Origin: Mytilus trossulus
Taxonomy: Eukaryota > Mollusca > Bivalvia > Mytilida > Mytilidae
DNA: 64,000 nucleotides
Direction of reading: 5' to 3'
NCBI RefSeq assembly: GCF_036588685.1
Contig: NC_086386.1
Location: 68,198,682 to 68,262,681 of the forward strand
Positions 1 through 13,612 of this stretch are shown piece by piece. The notes beneath the pieces are model-generated. The model saw only the letters and a list, made by a program, of their open reading frames with translations. It was not told the DNA's origin and ran no database searches. Within the stretch, counting starts at the first letter, position 1. Every line of letters begins with the position of its first letter. A program made the position numbers and the translations under genes.

Positions 1-1863
1 TTTGCAAAAAATCAGACAAAAACCAATTTTGGTTATGGCAAATACATTAACAAAACAATCATAAAACAACTTTGAAAAGATGAGAGAAAACCATGCAGGA
101 TGCAACTTTAAAATATATATATGTGGTATGAGTGCCAATGAGACCAAGTCACAATTTGTAAAAGTAAAGCATTATTATAGGTCAAAGTATGGTACTGTTT
201 TCCTTTAAAATAAGTAGGGATTTACATCTTTCTGTTTGATATAGTGATGGAAATTTATTACACTTGCCCTACAACTTACGTCGATTTAAATGTAGTTATC
301 TCCCTTATACTTGCTTTGAACCTAATTGTGGTTTTACGTTCGATTACATGTTGCTCTTCACTTTGTTCTTTATTTGGCCTGTTTTTTTATTTTATCGTGA
401 CTGATTACAAGTAATATTTTGTTCAATAAATGGTATCTATGACGAGTCCATCGTTCTTTGAACCTTACATGTAGAAGCTCTGTCTTACCTATTTTGTGAT
501 GAAAAATTATGAACATCTCGATCTAAACTATTCACCTTAATGATGCACCTGAATAATCCATAAAACTATAATTTTTTAAGCCAATTTTAAGATAAAATTA
601 TATTTAGCAATTTCATAAGAGACTCAAATCACCATATGTTCATGAAAGGCACAATAAAAAAAGATAGAAGGACTCCCTTTGTTTTAAAGAGCAATTTTTA
701 ACCTGCTTTGGATTTTGTAATAATTTGTTTTAAAAAAGGCATACACGGACTTTGTAATAATATCAAACGATGTGTTCTAAAGTTGTTTGATGCTTTCGAG
801 TTATTCCATGGAAATTGCCAACGTATTGCGTTCTATCAGTACGTTGCAACATTATGTTAACTTAGAATTTTACATTCATGTCTCCTGATCATTTTTCAGA
901 TGGTTTACATATGTTCATCGTAAAAAAAATAGTTTTGTTTTATGGATTATATCGTTAGTGATACATATCGTACGGTGTTCAAATGAGGTCTTAGTAACTG
1001 CAAATATTTATAATATTTAGATGAAACGATTTTCTTGTGTATGTTAAAAACAAATTTATCCACAATTTTTCATAAACCAAAAGTTTCATTTTGAAACTGA
1101 TAATATTTCTAATAGGTTTTTTACCGTTTTAAGTCTGCAGTGATATATGTTCCATTTGGACAATGAGGCAAACGCATCTTTTAATTTCTAACAAGAAACA
1201 AAAGTAAGATCAAATATACAATTTGTTTTTCGTAGTATAGGTTCAAAACATTTGACTTCAATAGTGTTTACACACTTATTCTACTTCTAGAGTTAATAAA
1301 GATTGTAATAATTGGATCAATTTGTCATAAAGGCGTCCATGTCGATACAAATGATTTATTCTAAAAAAGGACAGATCAATACCATTTAAGAATTTCTTTA
1401 AATGTAACATCAGAAAGATATCATTTATTAAGATACCTTATCCAATTAGATGTTATGCCATTACCGAGTACTAGTAATATTTTTTACAGAACATATTTTA
1501 TCTTACCTATACATGTATAGAAATATGATTGGTTAATAACGACCTCGTGGAGACCGTGTAAATTCAATATAAGGTTAGTAGGGAGGCGGGGCTTATTTCA
1601 ATACACGGTTAGTAGGGGATTTACAACTTAGCCATGAATGTTTGATTATTTAAAAAAGTATTGAAAGATCTGTTTAATATTGTTATATCAAGTTTGTTGA
1701 TAATAGATATTTGTCGTTTACATTATTTTTTTTTTAGTGTAGACCAATTGAAGAAACTTGAACACTTGAACACTTTCTATACAGATAGAAGATGTGTTAT
1801 GATAGCAAATAAGACAACTTGAGTCTAAATTCAACAAATAAAGATAGTCGGTAAGATAAATTC
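1..1863. other. No gene seen
   Basis: AT-rich, stop-dense in all frames; no repeat boundary, splice-consistent exon chain or RNA gene recognised. A short imperfect direct repeat (GGTTAGTAGGG, twice) lies at 1570-1616. Confidence 0.5.
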
Positions 1864-2002
1864 GTTACATAGTGTGCTAGTGACCTAATATGATATATAC
1901 AGGGTCAGTAAATTCCATATGGGATTTGAGTTTCACTCTCACCCCATATGGAATTTACTGACCCTGTATATATCATATTAGGTCACTAACACACTATGTA
2001 AC
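1864..2002. mobile_element. Near-perfect 60-bp-arm hairpin (MITE-like)
   Basis: Left arm 1864-1923 and right arm 1942-2002 are reverse complements over about 60 bp with a single obvious mismatch and an 18-bp loop. Arms start GTTACATAGTGTG. I see no clear target duplication. The near-perfect arms suggest a recent origin or continued gene conversion. Confidence 0.85.
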
Positions 2003-2512
2003 TAATAGTATTGACTTGTTGAACACGATTGATATCATGAGTATAGCAGGAATCGTACCGGTGCACCTGATTAAGTCCCGTTTGGTTGTTAAGTTCGTAT
2101 TGCCCAATCTTCTTTTAATTCTACTGTTTGAGGATATTTATTTGTCTTTTCCGCGTCGTTTTTCTTTCTTATATACTGTTTTTTTTTATAATGGTTTAAA
2201 CTGGTCGTTGGTATCGTATCGAATCCTATTTTTTATTTGTATTTGACTTTGTGTTTCACCTAAACGGAATTTTAGTAAACGGCATTGATAACAAATGCAA
2301 AGATTCTCTAAAACACCGAATGTCTTCATTATAAAGTCGCTGTATGTTAACGATCGCATATAATAGGCTCTAAATGGATAGTGCTGGTGGAGTTTTAATT
2401 CCCCGAGGATATCACAAGCCCAGTCGTTAGCACTTCTGTGTTGACATGGTTATCATTGATATGGTCATATTCATAAATTAACTGTTTACAAAACTTTTGA
2501 ATTTTTGAAATA

Positions 2513-2715
2513 TTTAGGTTTTTCTCCTTCAGAAATAGATTACCTTAGCTGTATTTGCAAAACTTTTAGGAATTTAGGTGCTCAATGCTCTACAACTTCG
2601 TACTTTATTTGGCTTGTATAACTTTTTTGGATTGGAACGTCACTGATGTGTCTTTTGTAGACGAAACGCGCGTCTGGCGTAATTGCAAAATTGAGTTCTG
2701 GTATCTATGATGAGT
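2513..2715 (+). repeat. Repeat family C copy
   Basis: Family C words: CTCAATGCTCTACAACTTCG, GTCTTTTGTAGACGAAACGC, GCGTCTGGCGT and GGTATCTATGATGAGTTTAT. Other copies: 13465, 14740, 31082, 49690 (plus) and 58308 (minus). Confidence 0.8.
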
Positions 2716-2963
2716 TTATTTGGTTAAATGAAACAAAATGGGGTTTTTTACTCACATTTATCTGTCGCTTTTTAACAATACATGCGTTATCTAAAATATT
2801 ACAAGCCATCCTTTGGAAGCTTGGTGAATATAAAAGTACTACAGAAAATAACATAGACGTAGATTTTTTTAAATTTTGTTTTGTCAACAAAAGTTAAGTT
2901 TTGTTTGGGTTAAAATTTCAACGACATAGAGGTTAAATGTTTTACCAACTAACCATTTCTTAT

Positions 2964-3255
2964 CTAAATAAAGGCAACAGAAGTATACTGCTGGTCAAAA
3001 GTCATAAGTCGATTGAGAGAATAAAAATCCGGGTTATCAACTAAAACTGAGAGAAACACGTCAACTACAAGAGGAAAACGACGAAACAACAGAACACTAA
3101 AATATAATTAAAAAAAAAACGACAATGCAACATACATAAAAACGAACAATTAGATAATAGCAGCCATATTTCTGATTTGGTACAGGACATTTTTAGAAAA
3201 AATGATTGGTTGGACTTGGTCTTATGGCTAGCCAAACCTCCGCGCTTAATGACCT
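2964..3255 (-). repeat. Repeat family A copy, minus orientation
   Basis: Contains GGTACAGGACATTTTTAGAA, and shares AAAGGCAACAG.AGTATAC and GGGTTA(T)CAA.CTAAAAC with 13918-14240. Confidence 0.65.
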
Positions 3256-4639
3256 GAGTAAAACACTGATGCTTTTGTTGTTTCTTTAATTGCGGAATGT
3301 GTACGATTAGGTCAGTGATTTAATTCGAAATTATGATAGAAAACTGATGTTATCGATGCAAACTTTTAGCTATGACAGTACATCGATGGATATATCTAAA
3401 ATATCATACAGAAAACATCATGAGCGTAATGAGGACAGAGCAATAATATATTTCAATTTTTATTAAAAATCATAGTTGTGATACGAATCATTTAAAATTA
3501 TCACGATTTGCTTGGGTTATCTACCTTTGAACAGTGCATTAGTTATGCATGCTTAAGCTGTCGCCAATTTACACTCAGTCTTTATGTCACACTCTGATAT
3601 AGGACACGGTAACGGGTAAAACCTCATATCAGTCTACGATACTAGGAAAATAAACTGTAATGTTGCTACGACCCCTTATGTTACGGTTTCTAAAGAACGC
3701 TATTGTTTTCCCTTTTGGTGTATGTTTAAAGTGTATATGACAATTAATGAATTGCATTATATTTTAAAAAACTGTGTGTTTTTCGTTTAAGGATTGGTAT
3801 AGTTAGGTGGTTAGCTGTATTGAACATGAGACTCAAGCTCGAGAGCCAGGCTAAGTTGGGTCAATGGGGAAAAGCCAGTTCATAACTCTTTTCTTGAATG
3901 ATTCTACTTATTCCAAATTATGAATAATAAACATATTTGAACTGGATTTTTCAGTTACTGTTCACTGTTTGTCAATCTTCATGAAATTTCTGATTTCTTT
4001 GTATTTCAGTGATGTACAATGGAAAATATGTAACACCATCTGCATTATTGACTCCTTCACTTAAATCATCAAGAGCCGATAGATTGCTATTTTTTGATTT
4101 TCTGTTTAATATCTTTTGTTAAGATGGAATCACCCATTTGAATTGTTAACTGCTACAACCTCATTTTCTACTTGAATTGCTACCTGCTCCATGCCTAAGT
4201 TTTTTTTCTTTAATTTAATAATGTTATCTCTATTTGTCATACTCTTTAATTTACCATGGACGTTAAAAGGATTTTGGCCAATCTTTTGTTCCGCCGTTTA
4301 GTTCGAAGGAGAAATTGTCTGTATTTGTTTGTGTGTGTGCATTGCGTTGCTTTGTTTGTTCCTTTTGTATACGACACTTTTATTAAACACAAAGAGGGTA
4401 TATAAATTCGCAAAAAGGACAGGTTTCTAGCTGTAGTTCTAACATTCTACCTAAATTGGAATTAAAGGTTTATAAATTACCGAAAGTGAATTCGGTTGAC
4501 CACTCTACCAAAGTTCTTTTTTACCTTATAATCCACAAATATCAATATGCAATATTTGCAATTTGTTTACATATGTTTTCTGTGTAGATATTTTACGAAG
4601 AGCCGCCGAAAGTTCACTGTTGTTCATATGAAATCATAT
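3256..4639. other. No gene seen
   Basis: AT-rich non-coding DNA. Nothing beyond short low-complexity runs is recognisable. Confidence 0.5.
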
Positions 4640-4815
4640 ATTGGTGGGGTTCGTGTTGTTTATTCTTTGTTTTTTTATGTTGTGTTATGTGTACTATTGT
4701 TTGTCTGTTTGTCTTTTTCATTTTTAGCCATGGCGTTGTCAGTTTGTTTTAGATTCATGAGTTTGACTGTCCCTTTGGTTTCTTTCGTCCCTCTTTCATC
4801 AGTATTTCGTTCAAA
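4640..4815 (+). repeat. Solo tail of the RT element
   Basis: Carries TGGTGGGGTTCGTGTTG, AGCCATGGCGTTGTCAG and TCGTCCCTCTTTC in the tail order with no RT upstream, i.e. a 5'-truncated insertion. The open frame across it is incidental. Confidence 0.8.
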
Positions 4816-4899
4816 GACAATAACAATCAAACCCAAGGAGTAAACAAAGACTCATAAAACCAAAAGACTTTTTACATCAACAATTACAAATAATACATC

Positions 4900-4975
4900 A
4901 GAAACAACACGAACTCCACTAAAAACCGGGAGTGAAATCAGGTGCTCTGGAAGGGTAAGCATTTCCTGCACCGTA
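4900..4975 (-). repeat. Inverted partial tail of the RT element
   Basis: Minus-strand match to the tail start (GCACCTGA.TTCAC, AGTTCGTGTTGTT), so two tail fragments face each other within 350 bp. Confidence 0.65.
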
Positions 4976-5499
4976 TAAAACTTGGGCAAATCCGTGATAT
5001 TTCAACAAATCTGTTCGAATTGCAGATGAATTTCTCAAGATATAATGTTTTAAATACTTTCTTAAAGTGATAGCTATAAAATTGCGCACAGTATTTGTAA
5101 CATATAAGTCTTCCAATCAGAAAACAGCTGCTGCAAAAACAATATAATCCGAATATGCTTGATCATCAATACATTTGTCTGAAATGATACTTATAATGGT
5201 GTGACATTGTGAATTTCTATCGGTACTTGCGCAAGACTAAGTTTTATTTGAAGAATTAAGCACTACAAAAATTCTATAATATTACAAAGAAGCTTAGAAT
5301 ACAATACGAATTATTGATACTCTGTTGACTTCCTATGCTTTAAATACGAAATAAGAGTTGTTACATGTACATTTATTTCGAAAGCCATTAAGATAAACAA
5401 CTCATTGCAGAGAGGATGCCATATGCATTTTTTACTCCAATGAATGGTCCGGCTTTCAATATCAACTAATCGATTTTTGTGATCAGCATTTCCTCGGCG

Positions 5500-8450
5500 C
5501 TAATTAACAGTTTACCAGAATTTTGCTTTCTTTGAAAATAGTCATCAGAACACGTCCCCGGAAGTGCACTAGATACGAAAAATATAAAAAAAATCTAATG
5601 TATCATTTTTTGCTCACTCATTAACGAAATGCAAATAGTGAAATAATAAATCGCTTTTAGCAGCCTGTATTGTTCAATTTTGTCAAAATAAACTAAAACA
5701 AACCATTGATTATGAATTATTCACTTGCAAGTGAATAATGTTACCTCATTGAATCTGTATTCATGTGAACTTCAATTTAACCCCTTAGCTTGAGATAGAT
5801 AGCACGAGAATTGTATGTGTAGAGTTATTTCAATGAAAAAAATGTCAACATTGAAAGTGGAACAAAGGTAAATCATTTGATTGACTGATTCGATCTACAA
5901 AAAATCATTTATTCTTATACAGATAAAAACGACGATAAACATTTATTTTTCATCTTTTATATGAAATTAAAAGTCATAGAAAAATCCAACAGTACGAGTT
6001 TGCTTTATCTATTTATATCTATATTTATGTTTACATCTCTGATATGGCCATCGGATGACTTTAGAGGTCAACTCGACAGTAAATTAGATAGCGTCTAAAC
6101 TAAAATACACACGAAACGAAGCTACGTATTTTCATGCCCGTGTCCTGTTAGACTTTTAATAGTTTGGATAAATGTTTTACATTGTTATAAATCAAATATG
6201 AGACTTTGATTAAAATCGGTGAACACGAATTTGACAGCTAGAGATCCTTAAATTAAGTGTAAAATTTAAAAGATACTCATTACCGATGCATATAAAAATG
6301 ACTCGTGAGAGTCTAACTCGTGCATTTACTTTTGACAAACTAACTGCAATTACAATTTTTAAAAATACTTACAGAAATGGCAAACTTAACGGAACGTTTT
6401 TTGCTCTGTTCAGGAATCATTGTATACTATCTGGAAAAGATAGACCAACCTGGAGAAGATATATCCAATGATGTTAGTTTATGTTGTTCCTTTGTGCAAA
6501 ACTAGATATTGTAGTTATTTCAAAAATTAAATGAGAGAAATTTACGGCACATTTCGAAACTCGTTTTACTCTTATACATCTTTTTGACATATGCAACAAT
6601 CAACAAATTATAAAAACATATATCGTCAAAAAGGGATTTCTCATTTCCATGAAATTCCAGGGAATTAAGCAATCCAAGATACTAACATAAAGTTTATAAA
6701 CAAACAGATGACATATCTCAAAATTTATCAGCTCTAATTACAAACTTGGCATTTTTACAAGCAAGACTTGCTGTCTTTTTTTTTATGACTATGTTCAAAT
6801 TCTAATACTACATAATAATATAAAACATTGGTGCATCTCTCACATTTACATAATAGTCTCCAATTTTAAATTTGAATACCATGGCTCTTAAAATTTCTTA
6901 TTTGCTAAAATGAAAAGAGGTGAAATTACTTCCACAATACAGTTCATAAGTACAGTATGCATAAATATGCAATTTACAAATTGTATAGCTTTACAAACAC
7001 AGAACTAATAAATGTCAGAAATATCAGTGACATGTTTAACAGTTTGTTAGTTACAATATACGTATAATATAAATATGTCTTAAATAATGTTTCTGCACTT
7101 AAATCCATAAAGTAAGTACTTTCCTGAATTGCAAAGTTCCTTAGTGTTTTTAACAAGAAGCAATTATACTAATTAATAAGTTGAAAGTCTAGACCAATAC
7201 CAGAGCCAAACAATACTGTGCAATCATCTTTCATCTCCTTTCATTAATCATTCTTGATAAACAATGATTAGTCACGTTTTCATTTTTGTCTTGATAATAT
7301 CATACCAGTAGTAAGCTATTCAATTAGGGGATTTCAAAAGTCGATTGTGAAATATCATTGTTTGAACTAATCAACTAGGAGAATAATGAGTGTTAAAACA
7401 ATGGATTAAAATATAGATTAGAAATTATTCAACATGCTGGAACTAAATGCAAAATGAAGGAGGGAAACATTATGTGTTTTCTGCAGTATATTACATCTAA
7501 ATCGTTGTATCGTACTATCAGCTTACAATCATGGTAAAACATTACCTTATGGATTGTTCTTTTGCCTCCGCTTAAGAGTAAATTACTTCATTATTCACAG
7601 TTTGAACTACAGACACATAAGCTCAAGTTTCCTTAAACATGATCAACCTACTTTATACTAGTTGCATGACTTAATGGTACAGGAAAATGGCTGCTTATAA
7701 ACATTAAACCCCCCAGAAACTCAAATTCAAGGACAGTTTCTATCTACAAAATTGTCTGCTCCATGTTCGGATGGTTGTCCCTTTGACATATTCATTCTCA
7801 ATTTTATTAATCTCAGCTCATCGTTTATACTTCCATGACCTATAGGTACACAATAAAGGCCTGCTTATGATCATGTTCACCTGTTTATCATCATTTAAGT
7901 GCTGCTTCTTTGATTAATATGGATTCGGCTTCTTGTTTTGTATATTAATATATTTGCTTCAAAATTCAAAAGAAAATTAGTACCTGTTCAATCAAGTGGT
8001 TAGTTGTTAAAACAATTACAAGACTGTTATAAAAAAGAATGGCCTCTTTTAAGGCAAACCAATATTACTGATAAAACTTTGTAGACCTGATATTTGAATT
8101 ATTATCTTCAAGATATATGATTGTTTACCTCAATTTCAATATTTCTAACATAATTTGAAAATAAAATACAAATGATCAAACATTTGTATCATTTTGCTGT
8201 CTTCAATGTATTGTCCGCGGTTCTATGTCTTTATTTGTTTGTGCAATCTTAAGTGAAATTTGATGCTGGTGCTTTGTATGCTTTGTTGTTTTTCCTACAT
8301 AGTTGATCATTTTCGTGTATAATAAGATGCAAAAATACTACTGTCATGCCATATTATCAAAATATATTGGACATGAAAGCTTAAGCCAATCCACAATTCG
8401 AATTAAATCAGTTAAGTAATGAAATTCAGCGCAAAGTCCTTCCTCGTGTG
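5500..8450 (+). repeat. Old direct duplication, copy 1
   Basis: Markers shared in order with 8790-10400: CAGAATTTTGCTT and GAACACGTCCC; GCATATAAAAATGACTCGTG at 6284; CAACAATCAACAAATTA at 6595; AACAATGATTA at 7262; CAATGTATTGTCCG and GATGCTGGTGCTT near 8204-8275. Spacing differs by indels. No gene recognised in it. Confidence 0.65.
5590..6260 (+). repeat. Dispersed segment, inverted copy at 23430-24110
   Basis: Blocks shared in inverse order include GAACACGAATTTGACAGCTA (6221) with TAGCTGTCAAATTCGTGTTT (23450), and TTCATGTGAACTTCAATTTA (5760) with AAATTGAAGTTCACATGAAT (23914). Divergence is substantial. Confidence 0.7.
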
Positions 8451-8789
8451 GGCTGTGTCATACAAGAAAAATGTCTATTATTAAATTTACATGTTAACCC
8501 TCTGAGCCTGCTTGGTTTGGTTGAACGTTAGAAACTGCATATTTTTTTCTATAAAATGTCGTTTTGAAATTAGACTTATGCTAGAGTTTTAATTACATTA
8601 GATCATATCTAGGTCATTATCCTTCCTGATCACTTACATTAACTTCTAGTTTTTGATAGCGTGATTGTTGGTCAACGTTTATTGATTTGTGTAACACTTT
8701 TTAATTGTTGTTTAACTATTCAAAGTAATTATGTTATCCTTTGTGTTGTCTGTTGTCATTGAAATAATCGTAAATAATGTAATCATGAG

Positions 8790-10400
8790 TTATCAGAATT
8801 TTGCTTCCCGGAAAATTGTCATCTGAACACGTCCCTGAAAGAATGTTTCATCTATTATCAAACTTAAAGATAATCTTTTTTTTTCATTTTCGATGCATAA
8901 TTGATTGCTGGTTGTTTAACACCCAGTGTCAATTTTTTCATGCAAATTCAGGATGATCGATGCATATAAAAATGACTCGTGAGAGTCTAACTCGTGCTGT
9001 AACTATTGACAAACTAACTGCAATTACAATTTAAAGACTAAAAAAAAACATGATATCTAACAACACATTCCTCACTGTGTTCGGTATCATGGTATACGAT
9101 CTGGAATAGTTAAAGCAATCTTTCATTTTCAATTGGAGGAGAAACTCCCAATGATATTGTTTTTCATAATCCTCGGTGGTACAAAACTAAATATTGTAGC
9201 TATGTCAAAAAAGTATAGAATAAACGCTAGTAGACTGAAGACACATTTCAACACAAATTCTCTTTTTTATCTTTTTGATCTATGCAACAATCAACAAATT
9301 AAAAAAAACAATCGTCAGAAAGGTGATTTCGTTTATAAATAGAATTTCAACAAAAAGATCATGCCGAGATGTTAACTTCTCGTTAGATGTGCAGATAATT
9401 TCAGCTCCAAACACAAACTTGTCGACCGTATGGTGACATATAGTTGTTAATATCTGTGCCATTATGTCCCTAGAGAAAAGTTGTCTCATCGCCAATCATA
9501 CCAGATCTTTTTTTTATATTCTAACATGACATGACATGTTCTCTTATATTTTTATGACTATGTTCAAATTAAATATAAACTTTGGTTTTTACTCTCACAA
9601 ACATGTTTTATAATCTTCAGTTTTAAATTTAGTAGCCATGTGTCTTAAATTTCTGATATGATTCTTAAAAAAAAAGGATCGAAAAAAACAAGAGACAATC
9701 AAAACTGTGTAAGCAACTTTCGGTTCATCATTAAAACTTATGCATATAAGTATCACCATTGTTAACAAATGAGTTTTCCCAATTAAGTTTCCCACACATG
9801 CCTTGATAAAGTTCCGTATATGTATGTATCATTCGTGGTAAACAATGATTCATGATTATATCAGTTCTCATCTTTAATAAATCACGTTTTTATGTTTTTC
9901 GTAGCAATATCACACCTTAAATAGTGTGATTGTCGATTGTGGAACATATTGTTGGGCTAATGAATTTGTGGACTATCAAGTGCAAGACAATGGAATTAAC
10001 TATATATTAGAACTTATTCAACTTGCCAGTACTTAATGAATGCACTAAATTAAAAACAAACAAAAAATTGAACAGGCTATCTGCAATGTATTGTTCGTGA
10101 TTTTGTCTTTCTTCGTGGGTGTAATTTATTGAAAAAAGTGTAATGCTGGTGCTTGTGGGATCTGCAGTTTCCTTTCCCAACAGAGTTGATCATTCTTGTT
10201 ATTATTTTGTGTATGATGTAATGATACATATATTTAGTGATGCCAAATTGTTAATAAAAAAGAGAAGAATTGAAAGCTTAAGTCTATCAAAAACTTCTAT
10301 CAAATCAGTTAAATGATTTAATGAATTTATGATCATTCCTTTGTGTGATTGTTTGATACAAGATGAAGGCCTTTATATTGTCAATTTAAAGGAGAATTGT
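8790..10400 (+). repeat. Old direct duplication, copy 2
   Basis: Diverged, shorter counterpart of 5500-8450, with the same marker order and GCATATAAAAATGACTCGTG at 8960. The short open frames within it are not conserved between the copies. Confidence 0.65.
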
Positions 10401-10794
10401 ACAAGAGTTTTACTTGCATGAGCAACACGATTGAGATCAACATCTACTTATCTTTCAGGAATACCTACGTTTACCCCCGTTTTTTTACCGGATTTTTGTT
10501 GCTCAAGCTTTTTTGTGTAGCATTTTGTAATTGCTGTTAATTGTACCTATGTTGGCGGTGGTGTTATATGTTGTCATTGAAGTCATCGTTTTCAATGCCC
10601 TTTGTGTTTTCTCTCTTAAACAATAAAAACACGTTCATTATTGTATTCTAGTCTTTTATAATATTTGCTAATGTGCTTTGCCTATATTCCTTTTTGTGCT
10701 TCTTTGTTACATATCTGTTTGTTTTATAGTGATTAGGATTATAACACAATGTTGATCGCTGTATACCTAATTTTTACATTTTACATTTAAAAAA

Positions 10795-10930
10795 ATTGAG
10801 AATGGAAAAAGGGAATGTGTAAAAGAGACTACAACCCGACTTAAGACCATACACTGCCGAAAGACCCGAATAGGCCTTCAACGCAGCGAGAAAATCCCGC
10901 CCCTGGAGGCGTGCTTTCGGTTGTACCTAC
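10795..10930 (-). repeat. Repeat family B partial copy
   Basis: TTGAGAATGGAAAAAGGGAA, GACTACAACCCGAC and GGCCTTCAACGCAGCGAGAA; 3' part only. Confidence 0.7.
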
Positions 10931-10934
10931 CTAT

Positions 10935-11810
10935 TGTGTCTGTTTGTGTTGTTCACACATCGTTGTGAATATAATGTAAGCTGATGCGACTGTCATACAA
11001 GTGAGAGATTTAGCTAGCTATAAAACCAGGTTCGTTCTATCATTTTCTACATCAGAAACTGCCAAGTCAGGAATATGAGTTATTATTCATTTGTTCGTTA
11101 TTTTTATTATATTACGTTTGACGTGGCTCAGTACTTTTACATTCCGTCATTGTGTTATTATGCTATGGTATTTTTTTCCTACATGCTTTGTCATTGTTCC
11201 TTTTTGTTTCCTCTTTGTGGATATATTTAGTGATTTAACAATGCTATACTCCTATTAATGACGTTTTGAGTATTATGTCTGTTTGATTTGTATACATATC
11301 TTTGTCACTATACTGGACTTTTACGCGACTGTTATACAATTGAGAGGTTGATCTAACTTAAAACCAAGTTTAATCCACCATTTTCAACATAAAAAAATGC
11401 CTGTACCAAGGTAGGAATATGACAGTTGTTATCCATTCTTCGTTTGACGTGTTTGAGCTTTTAATTTTGCCATTTGATATGGACTTTCCTTCTTGAGTTT
11501 TCCTCCAAGCTCAATATTTCAGTGATTTTACTTGTTTTGCTTTTTGTATTTCTTTATTTATACAAAAATGTATATATTATAAATATAACGGAATTTGATG
11601 AGACTGTTATTAAAGAGAGATAGTTAGCGCTATAGAACCAGGTTTAATCCACCATTTTCTACATTTGAAAATGCCTGTACCAAGTCAGGAATATGACAGT
11701 TCTTGTCTATTCGTTTTTGATGCGTTTTGTTATTTGATTTTGCCATGTGATTATGGACTTTCCGTATTGATTTTCCTCTGAGTTCAGTATTTTTGTGATT
11801 TTACTTTTTT
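10935..11810 (+). repeat. Three successive copies of short repeat family A
   Basis: Family A consensus words: GAGAGGTTTAGCTAGCTATA, AACCAGGTTTAATCCACCAT and CCTGTACCAAGTCAGGAATA. Copies here start near 10940, 11275 and 11575. Other copies are listed at 26875, 42240, 54060, 2964, 13918 and 35330. Confidence 0.75.
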
Positions 11811-12789
11811 ATAGACTAATCAGTTGTATGTTACGGTATTCAAAGCGAAACAATGAAGGACTTCTTGTTATAGTCAGTGGACACAACTCTGATTACAGAA
11901 CATAGTATCTGCTGTTTGCTAGGAATCAATATCATATTCATTGTTTCATCAAATAGGACTTTTTCTTTATTTTTAAAAGTGCTGTTATTCTTCTTTTCTA
12001 TATAAAGAGTGGGTCGATCGCTCCCGAACATGTTTAAATTCTCCAAATTCGGTATTCTAAAAAATATATTTTGTAATTTCGTTGCCTTTTATAGATGACT
12101 ATACGGAATATTATTTTCTTATTGTTAAAGGTCAAACAAGGACCCGTTATTGTTTACATTCATATCATATGTATAGATGAGCCGTTATACGTGATAATTG
12201 TTTGGATATGACAGTTTAACTAATTGTGAAAGGTTATCAATTTCTTATAACAGTTTAAGTTCTAGAATTTGTCTTATCAGATTACTGATATTACAATTTA
12301 TTACCGATAATTTATTATTTTGTTATAGCAAAGTTGTAGTTTCAATAGGAACCGAAAATGACCCTTATTTCTGACAAAAATTTAAAATAAGTATGAATTG
12401 ATCAATACAAAAATAAATTATAGCTTTTAAAATGAAAATATCGAAACTATATTTTTTAATAACTTACGTACTTGCACTCTGTTCATGCCGTCACACTCAT
12501 TTTGATTTTCGACGAAAATCTTGGATGCGAAACATAAAGCGCAGCCGTTGACAAAAAAATATGTTAGCATTATCTTTGTTATGGCAATTAGCATATCTGA
12601 CACAAATATTTAGTTAATGGACGCCTGCGCTCTATTTTTCATAGGCATTAATCTGGTTGAAATAATTACGACTGATGAAAAATGTTTATCTTCTCTGCAT
12701 GTCTTTTTATCAACTTAAAAGATTCTGAAATATTGAACTTAATAATTGGGGGTAAAAAATGCCACGTACCGAATCTACTAAAGGGAATT

Positions 12790-12896
12790 GGAAGATTGTT
12801 TAGTTGAAATAGATAAATAATTTTTATAGCACATAATATGAAAAATACTTCAATTGATATGTCGCTAACGAACCCCTGTAGGAAAAGTGTCGTCAT
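12790..12896 (-). other. Possible signal-peptide exon, paralogous to 18820-18940
   Basis: ATG at 12896 opens MTTLFLQGFVSDISIEVFF and later IYLFQL. Relative to the 18.9-kb copy it has 7 extra residues, an in-frame difference. The DNA 5' of the ATG is also conserved (TTCTGATTAACACAAAC, and CATTATACAATA). Function unknown. Confidence 0.35.
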
Positions 12897-13000
12897 ATCT
12901 GATGATAAGTTGTTTGTGTTAATCAGAATAATTCAAATTTCTTTGTATAACCTGAAATCTGATATTGTATAATGTTGCTTACCCACCTACACTTACTTAA
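12897..13000. repeat. Conserved flank shared with 18941-19017
   Basis: Shared blocks include TGTTTGTGTTAATCAGAAT, TGTATAACCT/TGTGTAACCT and ATTGTATAATGTTG, in the same order. This is either a conserved promoter/5' UTR for the minus-strand leaders or the edge of an old duplication that reaches the first exon of the 19-kb gene. Confidence 0.5.
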
Positions 13001-13464
13001 GAGGAAGTCCTGGCCATCCTATGTTGGTTCTATGCTCCTGTGGCATTTCAACCAAAATGACCACTGAACGTTTGTGAATGCTACTAGATGGTAGCATTTC
13101 TTTATTTATCTACTGTTTATCTCTTTTTTTCGATAAAAAATATATTAATTAAGTAATACTTTGGGATAATACATGCTGTAATGAACTATTAATTGAAATG
13201 TTTGTCAGTTTTATGCTTGTTTTGATTATCTTATATTTGTCATTTATTTTTGTTAATTTAGAAACACTCATATTGTCTGAGTTTTTAACGTATATTTTGT
13301 CCTTATATTCTTATCCTTATTTTAATTTTTGAAAATAAAGGAGAGATTATGTTTCAAAGGCTTTCTTGAAATAGACTTCTTAGGTTTGATATGCATGTAT
13401 AAAAGTGAATTATAATGTGTTATATATAAATATGATACTAGCCCACAATTCATCGATCATTCTA

Positions 13465-13612
13465 AGTATGTTCTCAATGCTCTTCAACTTCGTACTTTAT
13501 TTTGCTTTTTAACATTTTTTTTATTCGAGAGTTGATGATGAGTCTTTTGAAGACCAAACGCGCGTCGGCGTAAATATAAGATTACAATCTTGGTATCTAT
13601 GATGAGTTTTAT
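13465..13612 (+). repeat. Repeat family C copy
   Basis: CTCAATGCTCTTCAACTTCG, AAACGCGCGTC and TGGTATCTATGATGAGTTTT. Confidence 0.8.

Noticed and set aside
2016-2246. 76-codon hydrophobic frame next to the hairpin
   Set aside because: AT-rich chance frame dominated by Leu/Phe/Ile; no splice context or similarity.
4547-4843. 98-codon plus-strand frame
   Set aside because: Mostly the non-coding tail of the RT element; similar chance frames occur antisense in other tail copies.
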